A stretch of DNA of 64,000 nt from Saccharomycopsis phalli (taxonomy: Eukaryota; Ascomycota; Saccharomycetes; Ascoideales; Saccharomycopsidaceae), in contig CP073213.1 of NCBI GenBank assembly GCA_020342235.1, positions 474,501-538,500 of the forward strand, written 5' to 3'. Below, piece by piece: positions 47,544 to 56,654 of this stretch. The stretch's first letter is position 1; the number at the start of each line of letters is the position of its first letter. Under the pieces are notes generated by a model that was not told the DNA's origin, did no database searches, and saw nothing but the letters and a program-made list of their open reading frames with translations. Both the position numbers and the translations under genes were made by a program.

Positions 47544-49752
47544 TGGAGAATTGGGAATGAATACGGTTATAAATATACATTTTCTATAAATAATTATGAT
47601 TTTTAGAATCGTGGCCGTGAAATATGGGGGCTATCAAGCTTGATGCCTTGCCTGTGATATACCACGTGTATGCATAATGACCACAGGATCTTTTTATTTT
47701 GTGCTTGTCTCTGGAACCTTTAGAATCAACTGAATTTATTTAAATTCCCAGTTATTGTCGTCTTTCTAAAGTTTTACATCTCATGATTCGTTCTATTGGT
47801 CCTATTAGATATCATCGAGGTATATTCGGGCTGAAACCATTATGCAGGAAAAGTGCCAATATTTTAGTGGAAAATAGAGCTAAATTAAGCACGCGCGGCC
47901 ATTTTTTGATTCATCGAGGGCAATGTATAGTTGATTAATCCATAATATTCGCCATACCTTTTTGCAGTGCTTTGCCAACCATTGCATACCTTTTAGCACG
48001 ATAAATCGGATTCATTAAGGCGAAACCCACTATTCTAGATATTATGCTTCCAGGTCCAAGACATACAATCATTTCATTTTGTCGATGTCTATATCCTCGT
48101 CCATTGAGTGTGACATCGTTACAAACTTATACTCAGATATTTAGTTAATTATAGATGAGTTTTTGTTCCTTTATAAGTGAATAATCGGAACGGTAGTGAT
48201 GATTGGATTGATTTAGTTGTTTTCTTTGAACTACGGAAATATCCTCTCTTTGTAGGAGATAATATTCCCTTATAAGATCCTATTGTTATGAGTTTCACTG
48301 GGTATTACAACAGCATAACCGCTTAGTTGTCTTACTCAGTGAGTACATTACAACGTAGAATTGCTTCTCCGTTATAGGTGTCTTACTTGTGGTTCTCAAC
48401 CTCAACACATTTCAAAAGGTGACCGCTCAGCTAATGAGCTGCATCTATATGGCTTCCTTGTGCATCATTCTGATCTCCCGAGATGTTAATGATGATTTTT
48501 GTACAATGTACACTGTGATTCTATGTCCGTACAATACAGAAAACTGTAAGTTGGGCCATGATACATGAACCAATAACAATCTTGATAAACAAATGCCAAG
48601 CCAAGATCATCAAAGTCAATCAAGATACACGTTTTAAGTTGAAATATACGCAAGTAGCAAAGTCAAATTTGACCGGCATATCGTCACCAGATAATACCGA
48701 GTTTTGATAATCCCAACAAAAAACACGGTTCGATAATCACAAAACTACAGACGTTTGATTATAATCAACCACGCCACAGCCAATTAACGAGGTGGAGCTA
48801 CTTCCTATTCCAGTCGTATTTTCAAAACTGCAATTGTCATTACAGGAACGCTTGTAAAAATCGGAAAATGTAGCTGGCCAATTACGTTAATCTGGAATAC
48901 ACAATGTCGCAGTTAGTAGCACTGTCAACACAGGTAGTATCAAGATACAAAATACGCCATTTTGGAAACAGAGACCCACTATCAGGACAATTGACTAGTC
49001 ATATTCCAAAGAGATGTCCTCGTGAGCAGTTGCCTGATTAATACCCGAGATCTGCTAATAGTTATGACTATGTACTGGCAAAAATTAAGGGTACTTGACC
49101 CGGGATCCAGATTTGAATACCCACAATGGGAAATTTTCAGTATTTCAATCCCAAAAAAAAGTTTCAGATATTCAGTGACAACTTAAACTGTAGTTTTGGG
49201 GCGAGGATGCAGCTGCATGAAATACCAATTAAGAGCTGTTGAGCAGTCCGAAAACAGACGAGAAAATGACTAGCAATTGAGAGCGATTAGGTAGCCCAAG
49301 GAGCAATCGAGGAAGCACCTAGCAATCAAAACACGCTATTCTTGAAGCTGAAACGCCGTTTTGTAATCTGGTATTTGATTGCATTAGACATCAACAACAG
49401 GGTAATTCGCCCTTTCGGAAGAATTTTTGTTTCAATGACGTAATGCGATCTCGGCAACGGGTAACCGACATAACCGAATACACTGCATAGTCACCCTACC
49501 ATATCTGATTATTTCCATGATTTCGTTTCAGTTTTGCAACATGACCTAGTTGGTTGGGGAAGATTAATAATCATGACTGTGGAAAAGGAAAGCGCAATTA
49601 TTTACAATATGGTCATAAGTCGTTAAGAATTGTAATTAAATATTTAATATAGACACACAGACATGTAGCAGACGTCAATGGACGGGTGTAAACATGCTGG
49701 TATAGCACACCGTGAAGTAAAATATAAAACAAAAAAAAAAATTGTCTGTTGG
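47544..49752. other. 2.2-kb gene-free region with an LTR relic
   Basis: The first 100 bp hold the promoter of the secreted gene. The LTR fossil at 48075-48407 is listed separately. The rest shows no ORF or RNA gene. A-runs at 49153 and 49731. Confidence 0.45.
48075..48407 (-). mobile_element. Fossil Ty1/copia-type LTR with a short internal stub (reverse)
   Basis: The reverse complement begins TGTTGAGGTTGAGAACCACAAG in part and is nearly identical to the LTRs at 62148 and 63230, about 272 bp, followed by the first bases of the element's internal region. Everything else is missing. High identity to the other two LTR copies suggests a young insertion, later lost by recombination. Confidence 0.75.
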
Positions 49753-50229
49753 TCATGACAATAACCAGTTAGTTATACTTCCGGACCGTCTTCGGCCGTT
49801 TACCGGATAGTAGTTACCACCTGGGATCATGCCAGCGGAATATGGGTTAGCGTACATGTCCATACCCATTCCGATACCGCCATTGTACATGTCACTAGCG
49901 CTCATTGAGGAGTATTTGCGCCCCGTGGCTCCGATTTTGCGGATGACAATGTGGATTCCTGGTCTGATTATGCCATTCCAATTGTACGGCGTCAATGCGG
50001 TTTGGTAAGTAGGGCAGTAGAACTCGGACCGCTGGAAATTGAGGTAGCCTGCAAGTTGTGGAAGCGACGATTGAACTGTGAGCATGAATGACCGAACGTC
50101 AGCAGCTTCAGCAAACGAAAGCGAGAAACTTTCTCGGTTGACACCAGTGAAGTGGAAGTTGGAAAGCGTCACTGTGACATAACCGTCGTTGCCGAACAAA
50201 CCAATTGCAGTTGATCTTGGTGAGTACAT
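49753..50229 (-). CDS. Hypothetical protein, 158 aa, Tyr/Gly/Met-rich C-terminus
   Basis: First ATG after a TATA-like 'tataaata' (50404-50411 on the minus strand) with a leader of about 175 nt free of ATG, which supports real expression. Residues 1-95 look globular: YVTVTLSNFHFTGVNRESF, SFAEAADVRSFMLTVQSSL, LAGYLNFQRSEFY, HIVIRKIGATGRKY. The alternating hydrophobic pattern suggests a small beta-rich fold. Residues 96-158 are low complexity (MYNGGIGMGMDMYANPY). There is no signal peptide or membrane helix. Not recognised as any family; possibly CUG-clade specific. It diverges from the PHAF1 homologue. Confidence 0.6.
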   Translation of the reverse strand: MYSPRSTAIGLFGNDGYVTVTLSNFHFTGVNRESFSLSFAEAADVRSFMLTVQSSLPQLAGYLNFQRSEFYCPTYQTALTPYNWNGIIRPGIHIVIRKIGATGRKYSSMSASDMYNGGIGMGMDMYANPYSAGMIPGGNYYPVNGRRRSGSITNWLLS

Positions 50230-50673
50230 GTACTGAAGTGATATAGTCCTAGACTAGCTTTGCAAAGACTTGAAAGTTGGTAGTGGTTTGATTGATGTAA
50301 TTGTAGATCTAGTGACCTTAAGTTGAATTGAGTTGTTGTAGAACTTGATTGATAAAGTCCAAAAGGTTTTGATGATGATGAAAAAAAAATTGGAATCCGC
50401 TCGTATTTATACCGTTTATTTGCGCCTATTACCATGCCAACATCCGATTAAGATAAACTACGTCATTTCAATCTGCCGGATTTTCCCAAACTGTCAGGGC
50501 ACGTCAATGCCGCGCTTACCTAATCGCACATTGCTCGACGCGTGTCAGCCTCGGCCCTATATGGGTGAAACATGCTGCCCACAAACTTGGATACCGCGGG
50601 CTCCGTGCTACCCTACCGATATCACGTGATTGTTGGGGGGTCATCGCCATGATGAGCATGTTGATTTCTCATC
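50230..50673. promoter_or_regulatory. Divergent promoter region with E-box
   Basis: Serves the 158-aa gene (TATA-like element at 50404) and the PHAF1 homologue. A TCACGTGA site lies at 50621-50628, 46 bp before the latter's ATG. The central part (50500-50620) is GC-richer. Confidence 0.5.
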
Positions 50674-52168
50674 ATGTATGGAGCAAAGGCGGTAATAATT
50701 CCGGGGGTGAAGATCGGGCCAATCAGTAAGATTTTAGGAGTATTTGTCATCGCACACTAACTCAGGTTTGTTTTCTTCGTTGTATGACGTGGTTGCCCAA
50801 ACCAAGGAGGCCGGTATTAAGGTCATTTATTCAAAGGAGGCATTGTTTGAAACCCCAGTGGTGATATACTTGACAACACTCGGAATGCGACTAACATTCG
50901 ACCCCATATCACAGCGTCTTGAGTTCATTGAGGTTATTGACTTTTCCAAGGTTTGCTTGTGTTACAATGCCAACAACACCAGCTACATATTGAACCGCCA
51001 AGGAAACGCGCCGGTATTCAAAGATGTGTACAACAAGATATTCGGCCCAACATTACCTGGCCAAATGTCCGAGGACGGACGCTATGTGCTCAGTTACCCT
51101 GGGATTGCGTTTCTGTTTGTAATCAAGCAGCCACCGCCCCTGCTGGACCCCCAACACGTGATAAACTCGTTGGCCGGGTCCAGTGTCACGTGCTCAGCGA
51201 TGGTTTTGTACCCGCAGCTGCTGGGATCTTGGGACCTGTTTTACTCGCAATTCTGCGATGCAGTGTTTCCCAGGCAGGGCACACGCATGCACAAGCTACA
51301 AAGGGCATTGCAGGTAAAAAAGAACATTGACTTCCTTCCAAAGACTACAAAGCGGCACATTGCCTTGGCCAATATCGAAATCATTGTCTATGCCGGTTTG
51401 GTGAAACTCAACTTTGCGCACCACTACCGCAACTTCAAGCTGTTTGTGCTAACCATTGGCAAAACCAAGCAGCAAAACATCTTGTACCATTTGGGCGAAC
51501 CTGATGCCACGTGCCTCAAGGTGGATTTCCGCTACGACTTGTATGAAGAGGCAAAGAAAAACCAGCCAGCCAATGAGGTGTTCCACAACTACTTCCGCTA
51601 TGGTTTTGACATATTGTACAGTACCGGCCACGATACCGGGTCGGTGGTACAAAAGGTGATTGTCTACAACAATTTGCCGAGCACAGGGTGCTTCAACCGG
51701 TACAACAAGGTCAATTGGACCATGAAAGGCTGGGGCCGGTCTCCATTGGATGAGTTGGAAACCGATTACGAGGCTCCTTTGCCCGAAGAAGCCACTCTGC
51801 AGCCAGCCAACATATACTTTCCCGAGTTTGCAAACCAGGCTTGTGCACTGGGCGAAAGCTGGGCCTGGACGGATTCTGTGTCGCTGGAGAATCTTGCGAC
51901 CTCGGAATTGTATTTCCAAGAGCTTTCGGAGGTGAATTTCAAGGTGCTGTTTGACAAGTCGCGGGAGCCTGTTGAGTTTGACCCGACAAACTTTGTTTCC
52001 CTCGATCGGAGCAACTATTTTCCGTGGGAAGATGACTCAGATGTCATTGAGGATGTCTCTGAGCCCAAACGGCCAAGTTTCGGCCTTAGCAAGTTGTATG
52101 GTTTTGAGCGGTGCATCTGGGAAGTCCTTACAGAAAACGACGCGGTTGCGTCGATTACATTGTATTGA
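50674..52168 (+). CDS. PHAF1/UPF0183 (C16orf70) family protein, two exons
   Basis: join(50674..50725, 50766..52168), 484 residues. Exon 2 alone has no ATG start; a GTAAGA...CTAACTCAG intron of 40 nt joins it to exon 1, MYGAKAVIIPGVKIGPI, giving IGPISLFSSLYDVVAQTK. This restores the N-terminal 'V(I/V)PG..(L/I)G....G.(S/P)L..V' start of the family. Core blocks: IKVIYSKEALFETPVVIYLT, GMRLTFDPISQRLEFIEVID, VFKDVYNKIFGPTLPGQMSE and YVLSYPGIAFLF (about 120). PHAF1 (human C16orf70) with BCAS3 binds phosphoinositides at autophagic membranes; the fungal role is hardly known. The C-terminal half is acidic and less conserved. Intact otherwise. Confidence 0.82.
50726..50765 (+). other. 40-nt intron of the PHAF1 homologue
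   Basis: 5' splice site GTAAGA, branch site CACTAAC (50756-50762) and 3' splice site TCAG immediately after it. Phase 1; splicing forms an AGT serine codon. Confidence 0.8.
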
Positions 52169-53997
52169 TGCAGAAAAATCAAGGGAATTTACATCTATGT
52201 TGATACTGTTGAGTGGTAAGTGTACGTGGAGTGTCAAGTCTATTCTAGTCTACTGAAATTGCCTGCTAAGCAATTATACACAGGCCGTGGTTTATCCACG
52301 ATCATTTACAAGATGAACGAAAATACAAAATGGTCCATTGGGTCTCATTGGTATTTCATTTACCTTTGGCTATAAGACCTAGCGACGGCAGTCGATATTT
52401 AGAATCATGCAAAATAAAACAAAAAGGTACATACTAGAACAATAAAAGAAATAAAAATTTTTCCAAACCATTGTGCTGAAGTTGGCTGTGAGGCAGTACC
52501 AATTCACCTACAATTGGCCTAGGCCCCCTTTCCTGTAGTCATGTGACATATGTACCTGAATCACGTGATGTGACTCGCTTACCATGATACTGTAGCCAAG
52601 CCCAATCATACAGGACGATCTAGAACATCACCTGACATATTTTATCGTGTGACGACTCGATGCCTAGAATCTTGAAAAAAGAAATTCAGATCTTTAAAAT
52701 CCTCAAGCAGATCTCTGCCACTTTAGAAACTACAGGGGTAAACACCTGTCGAAAAAACAAAAACCGTGTCGTGATTTAGTTCAACAAAGTACTGTACCAG
52801 CCAAATACAAGGGCTTGATCTTGTTGTCGTACAGTAGTTTTCCCATGATTATGTAATAGTGTCTCAGGTGGCACGTGATATAATAATGGTCATGTGGTGT
52901 ATTGCTGGACATATGTAAAAGTTTCACCTGACTCTGGGACAATATACCATTCAATTATGATGAAACGACCAGATAATACCGTGGTTGATGCATATTAGAG
53001 TACTTATCACCGCACATATAAACCATTGTAGGTTGGATATGTGAAAATACCGTGCCTGGTACTAATTATGCTCCGAGTATCCCACTGGGATGAGCTTGTA
53101 AGATTTTGTACCAACATCACCAGAAATGAACACAGTTTCTACTTGGTGTAAATATAAACTGCTATATATACATTCCCATGGTTTACGGACAAGCTTGCGG
53201 TTTGCAGTCAACTGTTTATTCAATCCAAATAGTTGCAAGGATTAGACAATGCTAAAATACAACCTAAGACATGCTGGGCAATATATTTTACCAAAAATAT
53301 ATTTTGCAATGTTTACCAACACGCTAATATGGAAGTATCTAAAAATGGACTACGACATTAACTTGCTCACAATGTCTTGATCTGCAAAACACCTGGAATG
53401 ATGTGTTCAAAATTGAATGATGACTGAGGGAATTTTTATAATGTGGAATTTATTGCCATGGCACTTTTCCGGTTGTTTCTATTTGTCATTGGGTAAGATC
53501 AATGCCGGACCATGGGTCACACATTTTTTCAGTGATGCAATTTAGAATTGGTATTTGACTACATTTCGAATTGCCTGTTGATTTGTAGGTGTGGAGTTGT
53601 CCTAAAGTGGTTGGAATTGGACTAAAGTGATTGGAGTTGTACTGGAAGTGGTTGGATATTGTTGCTCAATCATAAATCATGCCTCTGGCTGAACTTTTGT
53701 TTATATGGCGGTTTTTAATATTACCTTTCCCAATCATGTGCCAATCCACATGTCCTTGCATCTCTACTGTAGTGGTTTAGTACCTTGGCAAACGGTGACT
53801 TGAACAGTTGTCAAGTGATTTATGATATAGGTGCTGTGAAATTGTTTAATACAAAGGAGTGATCTAGCAGTACGAAGCAGTCTAGCAGTACGAAGCAGTC
53901 TAACAGTACGAAGCAGTCTAGCAGTACGAAGAAGATCTGACCGTGCAAAACTCAAACAAGACCAATTGAGACTATCCAGCATCAAAGAAGCAAAATA
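52169..53997. other. 1.8-kb gene-free region
   Basis: No ORF above background. CACGTG occurs at 52561 (tcacgtga) and 52873. An 18-bp tandem repeat lies at 53862-53935. This could hide non-coding RNA, but nothing recognisable is seen. Confidence 0.4.
53862..53935. repeat. 18-bp tandem repeat (tctagcagtacgaagcag)
   Basis: Four copies with single-base changes. The length is a multiple of three, which keeps a short frame of LLRTAR units open on the minus strand; no gene is implied. Confidence 0.85.
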
Positions 53998-55405
53998 ATA
54001 ATAATATGCTTACTTACTTCTATAGCTATACTAGGCTCCCCCGGAGGGTGAGATTGATATTTCAACGTCTAAAAAACTAAGAACGGCACCGCTAATTATT
54101 GAGTCGAGAGAAAACCCTTTGAATGGGGATGAAAACTTTCGATTTGATCTTTAAGGGAATGAACTGGTTTTGCATCAGTAAAGAAGCGGTGAATCTGCGC
54201 TCTGGTAATGAGGCCTTTGCCCATTGTTTCCTGAGTGAATACCTCTAAACTGGGCATGATGGGTCATGAAATATGGAGGGATTGTAGCACCTAGGGCACT
54301 TTGGATTGCAGTCCAGATTAAACTGCTTAGTAGTTCTTGATACCTAGCTTTTCCGTTTGAAATTTGACTGAGGCTACAATTTTCTTTGGACCAGCCAAGG
54401 CCTCTGCTAGTAAGTGTTTATCTCTAGCAGTTGTAACTACTGATGAATCCATTCCTCGTGGAGTTGTATAGTGGGCTGAGAGTAATCTCACTGGTGTCCA
54501 ACTTTTGCCATTCCTTGGTCATCCTCGTGTTTATTTGGTCTTTAAGGACCCATTTTTTTTGTGCTTGCAGGGCCAATATCTGGGTGTCGGTTAGTTGTGA
54601 TTGGGTTTGGGACTTTTGCATAGCGATATATGTTTGATGGAAGGAAATAGTAATCTATACAAGTTGGCACTAAAGGAGCAGCGACTCGAAGACGGCCCAC
54701 TAAATACAAGATCTACAGTGGTCCGGCATCCAGATTCTCAAGAAAATGGCCTCCAAAACGGCTACCAAAGAGTGGCAGGAAATGGTCACCTCTACCAGTG
54801 ACTCACTTCCAAACCACTATAGGAACGCATGCAAAATAAGCACCATATTGATCAAAATGCACCAAGACAAAACCAAGCTCCTCCTTATGGAAGCGCTTGG
54901 AGGCCCCAAGGCAATTCTCTGTTTGGCATCATAACTACTCAGTGGAAAGAGCCTCACAGACGGCTCGTTGCTTAAACTATTTGGCAATGGCCCAATGTGC
55001 AAAAGATGCGGGATTCACACTCCATCCAATGCCCAGAGCTCTTGGCTCGAATTCTACCACGCATTGGTGAATTTAGATTCCACTCGTGGAATACGCAACA
55101 CGCGGAAGTGCTTGCCAATCAGTTCACAAACTAGCAGAGTTTTACAGGATGTATTGGCACATGATTCCTCCAACACATGAGATTCAACGGCCAAACTTGA
55201 ATAAGGCGACCAGGCTTAGACAATCAATGCAAGCACCAAGTGCCGACAATAGGACTGCTACCATTGAAGTTTAATCCCAAGCAACTATTTGAGAGTTGTA
55301 GGTTTTCAGCAATGGTGCCTGATGTTACTGGGTGAAGATATATTTGTCGAAAAACCATGCTGGAGACTATATAGCTAAATGCAAGTATGGATATTATTAT
55401 ACAAG
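53998..55405. mobile_element. Longest copy of dispersed repeat family, about 1.4 kb with imperfect terminal inverted repeats
   Basis: The left end 'aataataatatgcttacttacttctatagctatac' (in part) and the reverse complement of the right end 'ataataatatccatacttgcatttagctata' (in part) agree over about 35 positions, so the element is bounded by imperfect inverted repeats. Fragments of it recur at 2.5, 4.1-4.5, 20.6-21.2 and 40.1-40.4 kb. Short conserved coding stretches are found on both strands: on the plus strand KSLTDGSLLK, CKRCGIHTPS and YWHMIPPTHEIQRPNL; on the minus strand TDTQILALQAQKKWV and GLITRAQIHRFFTDAK. No open frame longer than about 70 codons survives. The pattern fits an old DNA transposon or a non-autonomous derivative; no transposase motif is recognised. 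Confidence 0.6.
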
Positions 55406-55619
55406 TTGGGTGTGTTGCACTTTAAGTATATACGAGGAGCATGAAAGTAACTGGTCCTCGGCCAGTATAGATGGTCCTGAACCAAACTTGATCCTACAAC
55501 CAATATAGATGATCCTGAGTCAATATTGATGGTCCACAACAAATCTTGGCAGCCTTACAGTATAGTACCACTATCTATTGAATTTCCAGTAATCAACGCC
55601 ACCCGAAGGTGCTTAAAAG
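55406..55619. other. Short spacer between repeat copy and LTR relic
   Basis: Contains short direct repeats 'gatggtcctgaaccaaac / gatgatcctgagtcaata' (55467-55533). No gene. Confidence 0.4.
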
Positions 55620-56230
55620 TGTTGAGGTTGACCACAAGTGAGTCACCGATAACGGAGATCTGTTCTCTGTTAGAATGAACTCACGATACTGCACAAGATG
55701 CAGTTTATGCAGTTGTAAAGGGATGTGAAAATCATGGCTGTATAGACTTAATTTTTTAATTAATATTTATTCAAGGCTATAGCTATACTAGGCTCACTAA
55801 GGAGATTTATCCTTTGCCGTCTACGACTAAGGACGGTGCCGCTATGTAGTCGAAAGAAAACTCTGCAACAGAGATATAAACTTTTGACCAAAGCTTGTAA
55901 ATATGTAAGGTAATGAGCATTGGAGGGGCAATGAGTTTTTTGCCTAGATCTTTGGAGGAGGCTTTAGCCACCCCCTCCCCAAGGTACTAACTTGGTAGCC
56001 CTCCTAATGTATAGACTTATGAGGGGAAATTTCTACTATAAAAGGAGAGATATTTGCGTAGGGGAAAGCATCCAAGAATTTCAATTGAATCATCACTACC
56101 ATTCCGATTATTCAAATATAAAAGGAGCAAAACACATCTATAATTAACCAAATATCAGAGCATAAGTTTGTGACAATGACACACTCAATGGACGAGGAAT
56201 TTGGCCTTGACCAAAAGTCTAGTCTGTCAT
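55620..56230 (+). mobile_element. Fossil Ty1/copia-type LTR carrying a nested repeat insertion, with internal stub
   Basis: Begins TGTTGAGGTTGACCACAAGT and ends ...AATTAACCAAATATCA (56157), a diverged relative of the LTRs at 62148 and 63230. A block of about 260 bp (55757-56015), the left part of the dispersed repeat family, is inserted in its middle. After the LTR comes the start of the element's internal region, which stops soon after. Older than the LTRs at 48 and 62-63 kb. Confidence 0.65.
55757..56015 (+). repeat. Dispersed repeat left part nested in an LTR
   Basis: Nearly identical over about 240 bp to 60001-60263: 'aaggctatagctatactaggctc', 'aaggacggtgc.gctat', 'gcttgtaaatatgtaaggtaatg', 'ccaccccctccccaaggtact'. 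Flanked on the left by T/A-rich 'ttaattaatattta'. Confidence 0.8.
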
Positions 56231-56654
56231 TTATGTAATTCCAACGCTGGCTATTGACTTTTAGTGAAATTTTTCGTCAATTATTTGGCTCGCTCAGTCA
56301 TGGAGAATTACATTGGTGTTGGAAATGCACAAGCCAAGGAAATAAAAGGGCACTACGATTATGGATCTAGAGAAGCATTGCTATCGTAGGCAATCCACCA
56401 GCTGGATCCAAGGGGAGGAGTGGAGATGGAGGTGTAGATGGAGAATATTAAGATGGAGGTGGAAATGGCATGGAAATGAAGAATATGGAAATGGAGAATA
56501 TGAAAATGGCATGGAAATGGAGAATATGAAAATGGCATGGAAATGGCTGGGATGGAGATGGTCGTATAGACACACGTGATTAATCATCGCACGCACCACC
56601 GGTCTTCTCACGTGACCCTCGTATAGAAAATTTTGGGCGGCAGATTTTTACAAC
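56231..56654. promoter_or_regulatory. HMG-CoA reductase upstream region
   Basis: Purine-rich short repeats 'aatggagaatatgaaaatggcatgg' at 56460-56545, then CACGTGA sites at 56573 (acacgtga) and 56609 (tcacgtga) within 85 bp of the HMG-CoA reductase ATG. Promoter inferred from position. Confidence 0.5.

Noticed and set aside
50744-50767. TTG as start codon of the PHAF1 homologue
   Set aside because: An in-frame stop lies just upstream and the spliced exon with ATG at 50674 gives the conserved N-terminus.
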